Notes under the pieces: model-generated
Seen by the model: only the letters and a program-made list of their open reading frames with translations
Databases searched by the model: none
What the model was told of the DNA's origin: nothing
Position numbers and translations under genes: made by a program
In this document: positions 7,247 to 14,691 of the stretch, piece by piece
How positions within the stretch are numbered: position 1 is the first letter of the stretch
How the letters are laid out: every line of letters begins with the position of its first letter
Origin: Bifidobacterium breve
GTDB lineage: Bacteria > Actinomycetota > Acidimicrobiia > Acidimicrobiales > Ilumatobacteraceae
DNA: 19,219 nucleotides
Reading direction: 5' to 3'
Assembly: GCA_945869715.1 (NCBI GenBank)
Contig: CAMBPP010000012.1
Span: forward strand, 1-19,219

Positions 7247-8179
7247 CTAGCCGTGAAATGCGCCGCGTTCAAGGGCTTGCTTGACGAGAGCGTTCACTCC
7301 GGTCTCGCGAACTCTTGCATGATCTTCGCGGTACTTCAAGACTGCACCAAGTGTTGAGTCAACAAATGCTTCGTTGAGTTCTTGTGCTCCCAATTTGCCC
7401 AGAGCAGTCGCCCAATCGATCGTTTCAGCAATGCCGGGTGGCTTATAGAGCTGCATTTCACGCAGTGCTTCAACGGCGCCAGCTACTTGCCGAGCAAGCA
7501 CCGTAGAAATATCGGGTACGCGCAGCTTGACAATGGCTACTTCACGATCAAAACCTGGGTGGTCGACCCAGTGGTATAGGCAGCGGCGCTTCAGCGCATC
7601 GTGAACATCGCGGGTGCGGTTTGACGTGAGAATGACAACTGGTGGCGTTGTTGCGCGGTAAGTGCCAAGTTCAGGGATGGTGATTTGAAAATCGGAGAGA
7701 ACTTCAAGGAGGTAGGCCTCGAACTCATCGTCGGCGCGGTCAATTTCATCGATGAGAAGAACGGGTGTTGGGCCATTTGTTGGTTCAATTGCTCTGAGAA
7801 GCGCGCGCTTCAGCAGGAACTTTTCGTTGTACAGCTCTTCTTCTAAACGAGCTGTTCCACTGCCAGCTGCTTCGCCTGAAGCTTCTGCCGCACGAAGGTG
7901 AAGAAGTTGACGCGAGTAGTCCCAGTCGTACACGGCCTGGCTGATGTCGATGCCTTCATAACACTGCAAGCGAATGAGTTCTGCGTTGCGCGCTTCGGCA
8001 ATTACTTTTGCAAGCTCTGTTTTGCCAACGCCAGCTTCACCTTCAAGGAGAAGTGGACGATTCAAAGTGAGAGCAAGAAAAACTGCAGTAGCAATACCGT
8101 CGTCAACGAGGTAGTCATGTGCAGTGAGTGCGTTGCGCACTTCGTCGGGAGTCCGTGGGACGTCGGAAAGATACGCCAT
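7247..8179 (-). CDS. coxD: CoxD-like MoxR-family AAA+ ATPase
   Basis: 310 residues, full length for the family. Walker A GEAGVGKTE is at 47-55, the MoxR-type LIRLQCYEGIDISQAVYDWDY segment at 68-88, Walker B LLIDEIDRAD at 141-150, the FQITIPELGTYRA beta-hairpin insert, sensor 1 ILTSNRTRDVHDALKRRC with an arginine-finger pattern, and a C-terminal lid domain. CoxD is a cytoplasmic or membrane-associated chaperone ATPase needed for building the CO dehydrogenase active site, acting with CoxE, which follows by 2 nt. It is 66 nt downstream of the FAD oxidoreductase gene. That gap contains no strong terminator; a TAGGAT sequence about 9 nt before the ATG could be a -10 box, so coxD may have its own promoter. 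Confidence 0.93.
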   Translation of the reverse strand: MAYLSDVPRTPDEVRNALTAHDYLVDDGIATAVFLALTLNRPLLLEGEAGVGKTELAKVIAEARNAELIRLQCYEGIDISQAVYDWDYSRQLLHLRAAEASGEAAGSGTARLEEELYNEKFLLKRALLRAIEPTNGPTPVLLIDEIDRADDEFEAYLLEVLSDFQITIPELGTYRATTPPVVILTSNRTRDVHDALKRRCLYHWVDHPGFDREVAIVKLRVPDISTVLARQVAGAVEALREMQLYKPPGIAETIDWATALGKLGAQELNEAFVDSTLGAVLKYREDHARVRETGVNALVKQALERGAFHG

Positions 8180-8245
8180 TACCCATAAATCCTAAGGGTT
8201 CGCAGTGCCGTATGGCCCGTTTTACGCAACAATCTGCGCCGAAAA

Positions 8246-9667
8246 CTAGGTGTCGAAGCCTAAACCGAGACGGTCGAGCGACTTCAACCACAGATTTCGC
8301 TTGCCCGTTTTATCTTCTCTATCCAGTGACCATCGAGTGGCTTGAATACCTGCAAAACGGAATGGCTCAGGCGGAAAGGGAAGGGGTTTGTCTTGAACAA
8401 ATTTTGTTGAAGTGGCTTTGCTACGACGTCCGTCGAGGAGATCGAGCATTACTTCTGCTCCGAATCGCGTAGAAGCTGTGCCGAGACCCGTGTAACCGAG
8501 TGCATATGCAACACGTCCACCCATTGCGCGACCCCAAAAAACGCTGAAGCGTGTGCAGGTATCAATTGCACCACCCCATGCATGGGAAAACCGTACGCCT
8601 TCGAGTTGTGGAAATGTTTGGAAGAAGTGTTGCGAGAGAAGTGCCCATGACTCGGGGCGTGATTCGAGTTCTGTATTCATCTTCCCGCCGAAGTAATACA
8701 TAGCGTCGTAGCCGCCCCACAAAATGCGATTGTCGGCGGTCAGGCGGTAGTAATGAAATTGATTGGGAATATCGGATATGCCTTGTCGATTTTGCCATCC
8801 AATGCTGGCAAGTTGTGCCGGCGTGAGCGGCTCGGTGACGAGGCAATAGTCGTAAACAGGTGCAACATAGTGACCTAAACGCTTGAGCAGTGGTTTAAAA
8901 GCGTTTGTTCCTAGTGCAACTTTTCCGGCACGCACTCGGCCAAGTGGGGTATCAACCAAAACACCAATACCGTCTTTTTCAACACTTATTGCTTTGCTGT
9001 CTTCATAGATGCGAACACCCAAAGATTCCGCTGCGGTTTTCAAACCCCATGCAAGGCGAGCGGGGTCTATCAGCGCGGCACGATCTTTACGCCAGAGGCC
9101 ACCCGAGTAGGTGGGTGAGTGCACCTGGCTGCGCAATGTCTCTTGATCGAGCCATTCAACAGATTGCCCAAGTGAACGGAGTTGTTGGTAATCGTCACGA
9201 AGTTCTGCAAGGTACGAGGCGGGGTGCGAGCTCGTTGCAACATCAATTGCGCCGGTGCGCTCATAGTCGCAGTCGATGTTGTAACGGCGAATGGCCGATT
9301 CAATTTCGTTAAGGTTCTGCAGGCCCAGTTCTTCCAAGACGTTGACTTCATTGGGGAAGCGCTGCTGAGCATTTGCTACACCGTGGGTAAGTGATGAATC
9401 CATGAAGCCGCCATTGCGCCCACTTGCAGCAGACCCCACTTCGTGAGCGTCGATGAGAATGACGTCACGTGATGAGTCGCGCTCTTTTGCAATGATGGCG
9501 GTCCAGAGCCCGGTATATCCGCCTCCAACAATGCACAAATCGCAACTTTCGGTACGTACGAGTGTTGGATTGGAGTCGGGCTCGTCGGCATCGTCATACC
9601 AGTATGGATACGGATCTGCGTCAGCAATTGCGTCGAGATGACGCATGTCGATAGCTGGATTGTCCAT
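8246..9667 (-). CDS. FAD-dependent oxidoreductase (DAO family, gamma-glutamylputrescine oxidase-like)
   Basis: 473 residues. A lead-in of about 40 residues precedes the dinucleotide-binding motif LCIVGGGYTGLWTA (44-57), then VILIDAHEVGSAASGRNGGF, the DAO-family pattern in which an acid ends beta-2 and a SGRNGG loop follows. Further on are LGRVRAGKVALGTNAF, a C-terminal RILWGGYD and ALGYTGLGTASTRFGAEVM, the usual end of the FAD site. These enzymes oxidise a C-N bond of an amine or amino acid; PuuB-type enzymes have this length and layout, but the substrate is not readable. The ATG at 9665-9667 has AGGGG 8 nt upstream and is preferred over a GTG three codons earlier, which would overlap that site. 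It is divergent from the SDR gene. A direct role with the molybdenum hydroxylase is possible but unproven. Confidence 0.85.
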   Translation of the reverse strand: MDNPAIDMRHLDAIADADPYPYWYDDADEPDSNPTLVRTESCDLCIVGGGYTGLWTAIIAKERDSSRDVILIDAHEVGSAASGRNGGFMDSSLTHGVANAQQRFPNEVNVLEELGLQNLNEIESAIRRYNIDCDYERTGAIDVATSSHPASYLAELRDDYQQLRSLGQSVEWLDQETLRSQVHSPTYSGGLWRKDRAALIDPARLAWGLKTAAESLGVRIYEDSKAISVEKDGIGVLVDTPLGRVRAGKVALGTNAFKPLLKRLGHYVAPVYDYCLVTEPLTPAQLASIGWQNRQGISDIPNQFHYYRLTADNRILWGGYDAMYYFGGKMNTELESRPESWALLSQHFFQTFPQLEGVRFSHAWGGAIDTCTRFSVFWGRAMGGRVAYALGYTGLGTASTRFGAEVMLDLLDGRRSKATSTKFVQDKPLPFPPEPFRFAGIQATRWSLDREDKTGKRNLWLKSLDRLGLGFDT

Positions 9668-9737
9668 TGTTCTCACCCCTAGGTAATAGCCACCTTACCG
9701 CACTCATCGAGCTACGTGCAGCGCCATCAATATTCAG

Positions 9738-9743
9738 TAATGT
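9738..9743 (+). promoter_or_regulatory. Candidate -10 box for a leaderless SDR transcript
   Basis: TAATGT fits TANNNT and ends 6 nt before the ATG at 9750, while no Shine-Dalgarno site precedes that ATG. This is the arrangement of leaderless actinobacterial transcripts starting at the A of ATG. No good -35 box is seen. Confidence 0.4.
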
Positions 9744-9749
9744 CTTCAT

Positions 9750-10496
9750 ATGGATTTAGGAATCGTGGGCAAAAAAGCTGTTGTTGCAGCAGGAACTTCT
9801 GGGTTGGGTCTCGCAAGCGCAGTGTCGTTGGCAGCTAATGGCGCTCACGTAGTCATCTGTGGGCGCAACAAAGAGCGGCTCGATGCTGCTGTAGCGACAG
9901 TGGGGCATGGGTGCATTGGCATAACGCACGATGTATCGGAGCAAAAAGGTGCTCGTGCATTTGTGGAAGACGCGATGAGCCGACTTGGCGGGGTTGACAT
10001 CTTGGTGACAAATGGTGGAGGACCTCCTCCAGGAAATGCAATCGACATGCCAATTGAAATGTACTCAATGGCTCTTGAGCTCAGTCTTTTGTCGGTCATT
10101 TCAATGTGTCAAACGGCGCTGCCAAGTATGCGTGAAACGGGGTGGGGTCGCATTATCGCAATTACTTCTATTTCGGTTCGCCAACCCATTCCACAAATTG
10201 CACTTTCGAATACTGCGCGCGCGGGAGTCACTGGATATTTGAAATCGTTGGCCGGCGATGTGGCGGCAATGGGAATCACAGTAAATACTGTTCAACCAGG
10301 TGTTCATGCCACAGATCGCATTAAGGGTGTGTACGGAAGTTCATTAGAAGCAATGGCAACGAGTATTCCTGTCGGATTTGTGGGTGACCCTGGCGATTTC
10401 GGAGAAGCAGTTGCATTTCTTGCAAGCCAGCAAGCCAAATTCATTACAGGCGCAAGTATCAATATCGATGGCGGCCAGTTCGCTGGTTTGCAGTAA
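9750..10496 (+). CDS. SDR-family oxidoreductase lacking the usual YxxxK pair
   Basis: 248 residues, the classical short-chain dehydrogenase length. The cofactor motif is AGTSGLGL at 14-21 (TGxxxGxG variant), VVICGRNKERL marks an NADP-type beta-2 region, and LVTNGGGPPPG (85-95) replaces the NAG/NNAG strand. The catalytic Ser region is ITSIS (Ser140), but the YxxxK position reads S-N-T-A-R (153-157), so the catalytic Tyr and Lys are absent. The C-terminal GITVNTVQPGVHATDR and SINIDGGQFAGLQ are intact. A known SDR subgroup often labelled 3-oxoacyl-ACP reductase-like carries this ALSN..RAGV..Y pattern, so it is probably a variant active site and not decay. It heads a two-gene rightward unit with the Dabb gene, whose ribosome-binding site overlaps this stop codon. 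Confidence 0.9.
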   Translation: MDLGIVGKKAVVAAGTSGLGLASAVSLAANGAHVVICGRNKERLDAAVATVGHGCIGITHDVSEQKGARAFVEDAMSRLGGVDILVTNGGGPPPGNAIDMPIEMYSMALELSLLSVISMCQTALPSMRETGWGRIIAITSISVRQPIPQIALSNTARAGVTGYLKSLAGDVAAMGITVNTVQPGVHATDRIKGVYGSSLEAMATSIPVGFVGDPGDFGEAVAFLASQQAKFITGASINIDGGQFAGLQ

Positions 10497-10499
10497 GGA
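10495..10499 (+). promoter_or_regulatory. Ribosome-binding site of the Dabb gene inside the SDR stop
   Basis: AAGGA begins within the SDR TAA stop (10494-10496) and lies 4 nt before the ATG at 10504. It fixes that ATG as the start and predicts translational coupling of the two genes. Confidence 0.65.
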
Positions 10500-10503
10500 C
10501 CAA

Positions 10504-10800
10504 ATGTTTATTCACGTAGTTGCATTTCGTTGGAATGAAAATATTTCTCCAGAACAAATTGGTGTGATTTCAGAAACTCTGAAGGCATTGTCGCAGCACG
10601 TAACGGAAGTAAAGAAATATCGCTTCGGCCCAGATGCCGGTGTGAGCGCACCTACAAACTTCGATTTTGTTGTGGTAGCTGAGTTTGATTCAGAAGATGA
10701 CTGGCGTATTTATGACACGCACCCAGAACACAACCGTGTGCGTAAGGAAGTACTGGGGCCGTTCATTGCTGAGCGTGCCGCAGTGCAGTTCACTGCTTAA
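10504..10800 (+). CDS. Dabb (stress-responsive A/B barrel) domain protein
   Basis: 98 residues, a single dimeric alpha/beta-barrel (Dabb) domain. The opening FIHVVAFRWNENISPEQIGVISETLKAL matches the family's H.v.fk......e.......L..L, the middle KYRFGPDAG and NFDFVVVAEFDSEDDWRIYDTHPEHNRV matches the conserved fD......f......l..Y..hP.H, and it ends in a short strand. Some Dabb proteins are stress-induced, others act as small cyclases or lyases in catabolic or polyketide pathways, so the role here is open. The start at 10504 is chosen for its ribosome-binding site; a longer in-frame reading back to 10378 lies inside the SDR gene. The 3' end overlaps the PAP2 gene by 11 bp tail to tail. Confidence 0.88.
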   Translation: MFIHVVAFRWNENISPEQIGVISETLKALSQHVTEVKKYRFGPDAGVSAPTNFDFVVVAEFDSEDDWRIYDTHPEHNRVRKEVLGPFIAERAAVQFTA

Positions 10801-11692
10801 GAGACCTGAAACCCTTAGGGCGGGATTCGTAGTTGTCCCAAAAGCGAAATGCAATGAGCACATAGAGAACGCCTAAAACGCCGTCAATGATGTAGTGCTC
10901 TCCGAAGTAGACCAAGGTCGCCATCATGCACACTGGGAAAATAACTACTAATGGTTTGAGGTACTTCGGGAGTTTTGGTGCAAAAAACAAAATGACGAGA
11001 AGTGAAAAAGCCACATGCAAACTTGGCACTGCTGCCACGGGGTTCACCACTTCGCGGCCACGTTCAATAACGTTCGAGACTGTGTTAAGGCCAAGATGGC
11101 TCCAGCCACGTACCGCCGGCCGTACCAACTTGCCCGACAGATGACCATCGCGGGCGGCCATCCAGGGTGGGGCAGTAGGAAAAACGATGAACGTTGCAAC
11201 GCCCATAAAAAGAACAGTGGCAAGTCGGCGCATGTAGCGCACCCATTGGTCTCGGTTACGAATCCATAACGCAACGGCGGCGCCCATAGGTACACAAAAG
11301 TGGGTGAAGTAAACCATGGAACCAGCAATGTCGTACCAGCGCACTGAAGCGGCTTCATAGAAATGGCGTTGCATCCACACGTTGGGGTCGGTGCCAAAGA
11401 AGAAGAACCTGTCAACGTTACGAGGCGCGAAAACTTGAATGGGCATGCCAAGTTGGTCAGCTATCCCGCGGCTGTAGTCATAGGCGAACCACATGGCCAC
11501 AAAGAGGCCAAAGTCGCGCAACATCAGCAATTGACTGAGTCGTGGTTTTCCTAGGTTTCCTGTGACAAAGCCACCGAGCACCCATGCAAGAACAGCAATG
11601 CGATCGGTGGGGATGCCGTAGGTGACACCCGACCAAATAAATGCAATGACGTATGCAATGAGCGCAGCGGTGCGGAGGTACCGCAACTGCAC
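10790..11692 (-). CDS. PAP2-superfamily membrane phosphatase
   Basis: 300 residues, an integral membrane protein with about six hydrophobic helices. The PAP2 catalytic motifs are present: PSLHVAFS at 223-230 (C2, with the proton-donor His226) and GEHYIIDGVLG at 264-274 (C3, nucleophile His266 with Asp270). An FPTAPPWMA element at 171-179 is typical of the PAP2_3 branch related to AUR1-type inositol-phosphoryl transferases. It could dephosphorylate or exchange head groups of lipid phosphates at the outer membrane face. The substrate is unknown. The GTG start is 5 nt after the coxM stop, with no clear Shine-Dalgarno site, implying coupling to coxM; a functional link to the enzyme is not obvious. 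Confidence 0.87.
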   Translation of the reverse strand: MQLRYLRTAALIAYVIAFIWSGVTYGIPTDRIAVLAWVLGGFVTGNLGKPRLSQLLMLRDFGLFVAMWFAYDYSRGIADQLGMPIQVFAPRNVDRFFFFGTDPNVWMQRHFYEAASVRWYDIAGSMVYFTHFCVPMGAAVALWIRNRDQWVRYMRRLATVLFMGVATFIVFPTAPPWMAARDGHLSGKLVRPAVRGWSHLGLNTVSNVIERGREVVNPVAAVPSLHVAFSLLVILFFAPKLPKYLKPLVVIFPVCMMATLVYFGEHYIIDGVLGVLYVLIAFRFWDNYESRPKGFRSLKQ

Positions 11693-11697
11693 AGGAG

Positions 11698-12522
11698 TTA
11701 CTTCGTGGCCTCTTCAAGCGCGCGACGCACGAGCACCTTGGCAAGATGCACGCGGTATTCAGCGCTTGCGTTGAGGTCGCTTTGTGGGTCGGCTTGTGCA
11801 GCAGCGAGTTCTGCGGCATCGGCAACCGATGCGCCAGAAGCCAAGGCGGTTGCTACATCTGTTGCAAGAACTGGCGTTGAACCCATGTTGACAAGCGCAA
11901 CACCAGAACCACCATTACCGCGCCATGCAGCAACGCCAACAATGGCCCAATCTTGAGCGCGACGATTGAACTTCTGGAAGCTCCACCCGGCACCGTTCAT
12001 TTTGGGAACGCGAATTTCGGTGAGCATTTCATCGGGTTGCAATGCCGATTCAAGGAAGCCCTTGTAAAAATCGGTTGCTGCAATTTCACGAGTTCCCGAT
12101 GCGCCTTGAACAACGTATGTTGCTCCGAGCGCAAGAGTGGTTGCAGGAAGGTCGCTGGCAGAGTCGGCGTGAGCAATAGAGCCGCCAATGGTGCCGCGAT
12201 GACGCACTTGCGGGTCGCCAACATGGCCTGCTGCACATGCGAGAAGTGGAACATGTTGCTTCACGATTGGTGAAGTTTCAACGTCCATGTGACGCGTGAG
12301 CGCACCAATGGCAATGTAGCTACCAGCATCGGTGATGTAGGAAAGATCTTTTAAGCGACCAATGTCGACGAGCACGCTTGGCGCTGCGAGGCGCAATTTC
12401 ATGAGTGGGAGGAGTGAGTGCCCACCTGCAAGGAACTTGGCATCTTCGCCGTACTCGGACACCAGGCTGATGGCTTCCGCTGCACTTGATGCGCGCTTGT
12501 AGTCGAAAAGTGAAGGAATCAT
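11698..12522 (-). CDS. coxM: CoxM, FAD-binding medium subunit of molybdenum hydroxylase
   Basis: 274 residues, close to the usual CoxM length. The FAD-site motifs are AGGHSLLPLMKLRLA at 32-46 (AGGxSLxP) and RGTIGGSIAHADSASDLPA at 109-127 (TIGGxxxxADPxxDxP, here with Ser for Pro). The C-terminal domain has FQKFNRRAQDWAIVGVAA, as in CoxM/XDH flavin subunits. It passes electrons from the CoxS iron-sulfur clusters to the next acceptor, probably quinone with the help of CoxG. The ATG at 12520-12522 overlaps the coxS TAA by 1 bp (TAATG); an upstream in-frame start at 12582 would add a non-homologous leader. It is followed 5 nt later by the PAP2 gene. Confidence 0.94.
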   Translation of the reverse strand: MIPSLFDYKRASSAAEAISLVSEYGEDAKFLAGGHSLLPLMKLRLAAPSVLVDIGRLKDLSYITDAGSYIAIGALTRHMDVETSPIVKQHVPLLACAAGHVGDPQVRHRGTIGGSIAHADSASDLPATTLALGATYVVQGASGTREIAATDFYKGFLESALQPDEMLTEIRVPKMNGAGWSFQKFNRRAQDWAIVGVAAWRGNGGSGVALVNMGSTPVLATDVATALASGASVADAAELAAAQADPQSDLNASAEYRVHLAKVLVRRALEEATK

Positions 12523-12983
12523 TATTTGCCGCCCTTTGCACAAGCAAGAATGGATTGAACAATGTTGTGGTATCCAGTGCAACGGCAGAGGTTGCCCTCA
12601 AGACCCATACGCACTTCGTCTTCTGTTGGGTTTGGGTTTTCGTTTAACAAACTGATGCCCGCCATGACCATTCCGGGAGTGCAAAAGCCGCACTGCAGGC
12701 CATGATTTTGCATGAAGGCATCTTGCATCGGATGCATTTTGCCGTCGGTGACCAAACCTTCAATAGTGGTGACCTGCGAGCCATCGGCTTGCACGGCAAG
12801 AACTGTGCAGCTCTTCACTGCTTCACCATCGAGGTGGAGCGAGCATGCGCCGCAGCTAGAAGTATCGCAACCGATGTTGGTGCCGGTGAGACCAAGGTCT
12901 TCACGCACATATTGGACGAGCAAAGTACGTGGCTCTACATCACTTTCGTGAGTCTGACCGTTAACAGTGACGCTGATCTTCAT
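12522..12983 (-). CDS. coxS: CoxS, [2Fe-2S] small subunit of molybdenum hydroxylase
   Basis: 153 residues with all eight cluster Cys. The plant-ferredoxin-type cluster uses Cys39, 44, 47 and 59 (GCDTSSCGACSLHLDGEAVKSC), and the second, helical cluster uses Cys98, 101, 133 and 135 (CGFCTPGM and CRCTGY). It relays electrons from the molybdenum site in CoxL to the FAD in CoxM. The start is an ATG with AAAGGGG 4 nt upstream. A possible promoter lies 37-63 nt upstream of the ATG. It is the first gene of a coxS-coxM-PAP2 group and lies 92 bp after the second ABC permease. Confidence 0.96.
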   Translation of the reverse strand: MKISVTVNGQTHESDVEPRTLLVQYVREDLGLTGTNIGCDTSSCGACSLHLDGEAVKSCTVLAVQADGSQVTTIEGLVTDGKMHPMQDAFMQNHGLQCGFCTPGMVMAGISLLNENPNPTEDEVRMGLEGNLCRCTGYHNIVQSILACAKGGK

Positions 12984-13019
12984 GGTTCCCCTTTACGCAA
13001 CGCTCTGGTTGCCGCACCT

Positions 13020-13046
13020 ATTATGCCTCAATTGTAGTGGCAGCAA
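13020..13046 (-). promoter_or_regulatory. Candidate promoter of coxSM
   Basis: Reading leftward, TTGCTG (13046-13041) and CATAAT (13025-13020) resemble -35 and -10 boxes with a 15 bp spacer, short of the ideal 17. The predicted transcript start leaves a leader of about 30 nt containing the AAAGGGG ribosome-binding site. This would let coxSM be expressed apart from the ABC genes. Confidence 0.35.
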
Positions 13047-13047
13047 C

Positions 13048-13065
13048 TCGGGAGAAGGAACCCGA
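13048..13065 (-). terminator. Weak hairpin after the ABC exporter genes
   Basis: TCGGG and CCCGA form a 5 bp stem around an 8 nt loop just downstream of the second permease stop. There is no U-run, so it is at best a weak or factor-assisted stop; it may be chance. Confidence 0.2.
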
Positions 13066-13075
13066 AATGGCCCCT

Positions 13076-13870
13076 TTAGCGGTCGAGCGAATCGAGCCCA
13101 CGGCGTGCAAACCATAAAGTGAGCACAGAAAGGCCTACAAGGGCAACGAGACCGCCCCAAACGCCGTCCCAGGTGACATCTCCGAGGAACCCCTGGCGAG
13201 ATAATCGCAAGATGTTCGTCGCCGGGTTATAGCGGGCAACGGTGTGCAGCCACCCGGTCATGATATTGAGAGGTGTTTGCGCAGAAGACAAAAACATCGT
13301 GAGGAATAACGTCAGTTGCATGATGGCGGCTCCGCGCATGTCGCGGAAACGAAAAGCAATGCCAAGACCCCAACCTGCAGCCACAGTGGACAGCCCAATT
13401 GCTGAGATGTATAGCATGACTAGTCCAACGAAACCGGAGGTGAGTCGTGCTCCAAAACCGAAGCTCACGAGAAGAACGATTGTGACGACAACCAAGGTGC
13501 GCACCCAGCATGAAATGAGTGGCCCAATGATGAGGGAACGTCGGGGAGTGGGAGCCATGCGTAACCGGTCGAAGAATCCATTTTCGATGTCTTTGATGGC
13601 CGAGAAACCAAGCCCGACGCCACCAAAGGCAGAACCCATACACACTGCGAGTGGCATGTACCAGTTGATGCTGCGATCTGTAGGGAAACCTGGAACTTTG
13701 GTGATGGCAAAAAAGGTGCCAGCAAATGCGATGCTTTGAAAAATTGGCATTGCAAGTGTTGGCAAGAAAGTAGACGGCAGTCGACGTGTATTGCGTAGAG
13801 CTCGCATAGATAGTGCAGAGGCACTACGCATTGTTGTTCCGGCGAATTCAGAAGTAGATGTCGCGTTCAT
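13076..13870 (-). CDS. ABC-2 type (DrrB-like) transporter permease, second copy
   Basis: 264 residues, about six membrane helices. The cytoplasmic loop KDIENGFFDRLRMAPTPRRSLIIG (93-116) is the ABC-2 permease E-loop, the coupling helix that contacts the ATPase. It ends in RYNPATNILRLSRQGFLG, a conserved DrrB-type C-terminal element. It shares the DIENGFF..RL..AP..R core with the preceding permease, so the two are paralogues that probably form a heterodimer. Its ATG overlaps that gene's stop by 4 bp. As DrrB relatives are exporters of drugs, lipids or glycolipids, an export role is likely; the substrate is unknown. Confidence 0.9.
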   Translation of the reverse strand: MNATSTSEFAGTTMRSASALSMRALRNTRRLPSTFLPTLAMPIFQSIAFAGTFFAITKVPGFPTDRSINWYMPLAVCMGSAFGGVGLGFSAIKDIENGFFDRLRMAPTPRRSLIIGPLISCWVRTLVVVTIVLLVSFGFGARLTSGFVGLVMLYISAIGLSTVAAGWGLGIAFRFRDMRGAAIMQLTLFLTMFLSSAQTPLNIMTGWLHTVARYNPATNILRLSRQGFLGDVTWDGVWGGLVALVGLSVLTLWFARRGLDSLDR

Positions 13871-14691
13871 TGTGCAGTGATCCTTTGTGCGAGTGCTCGT
13901 AAAGCAACAGTAAAAGAAACAATCATGATTGCAATTGGCACCAAAATTGCGCGTGCAATGGCGCCGCTACTGAGGCCGTCAATGCATAAGTCGCGCATTC
14001 CTTCAATGAGATGCGAAATAGGGTTGAAGTCGGCAATGTGTTTGTACGCCCCGCTCATAGTTTGGCGCGGGAAAAAGGCGCTAGAAAAAAACAGCATGAT
14101 GAATACGAGGGGGAAAATTCCTTGTACTGCTTCTGACGAACCAGTTTTCAGTGCAGCAGCTGCCATAAAGCCACTAATAGCAATTGCAATGAGCCCACCA
14201 CTGACGACCATGACGAGAACACCCAACGGGCCGCCCTTGATGCTCATGCCAAAGGGCAACAACAGTAAACAGAAAAAGAGCGTTTGAAAAGCCCCATATG
14301 CCGCAGCACCAGCGAGGCGGCCTACAAGGATGCTTAATCGCGATGATGGTGCCGCCATCAACCTGTAAAAAAAGCCATTTTCTATATCGGTTGCAAGCGC
14401 GCTTCCGCTTTGCACTGAACCAAAGAGAACGCCTTGAACAATGGTGCCAGCCAAACTGAAATCGAGAAATGAATCGACTTTTGGAAACCCAGGAAGATTG
14501 ATTGCGCGACCAAAAGATGAAGTGCCAAGCGCGGCGAAAAACAATGGAAATATCATTGAGGGAACAACGAGTGCGGGTTGGCGAACTAATGCAAGTATCG
14601 AGCGTTTCGACATGGCAACTGTCTGACGAAATCCAATGCGCCAGTTGTGATTCATTGCTGCAGTGGACTGCACGGTAAGAGTTGCGGTCAT
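13867..14691 (-). CDS. ABC-2 type (DrrB-like) transporter permease, first copy
   Basis: 274 residues with about six membrane helices. The E-loop coupling segment is TDIENGFFYRLMAAPSSRLSILVG (101-124), and the C-terminal DFNPISHLIEGMRDL matches the NP...l.E..R.L element of ABC-2 permeases. It lies between the ATPase gene and its paralogue with 4 bp ATGA overlaps on both sides, so the three products should be made in matched amounts as one exporter (ATPase dimer plus two different permeases). The DIENGFF core shared with the next permease indicates an old tandem duplication. Confidence 0.9.
   Translation of the reverse strand: MTATLTVQSTAAMNHNWRIGFRQTVAMSKRSILALVRQPALVVPSMIFPLFFAALGTSSFGRAINLPGFPKVDSFLDFSLAGTIVQGVLFGSVQSGSALATDIENGFFYRLMAAPSSRLSILVGRLAGAAAYGAFQTLFFCLLLLPFGMSIKGGPLGVLVMVVSGGLIAIAISGFMAAAALKTGSSEAVQGIFPLVFIMLFFSSAFFPRQTMSGAYKHIADFNPISHLIEGMRDLCIDGLSSGAIARAILVPIAIMIVSFTVALRALAQRITAQ

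Noticed and set aside
9750..10496. SDR gene as a pseudogene because YxxxK is missing
   Set aside because: The frame is intact and full length, and a known SDR subgroup shares this substitution.
10378..10503. Longer N-terminus for the Dabb protein
   Set aside because: It would lie inside the SDR gene; the ATG at 10504 has a ribosome-binding site and matches the family's start.
13242..13739. 165-codon rightward open frame
   Set aside because: Antisense shadow of the second ABC permease, with no domain or start signal.
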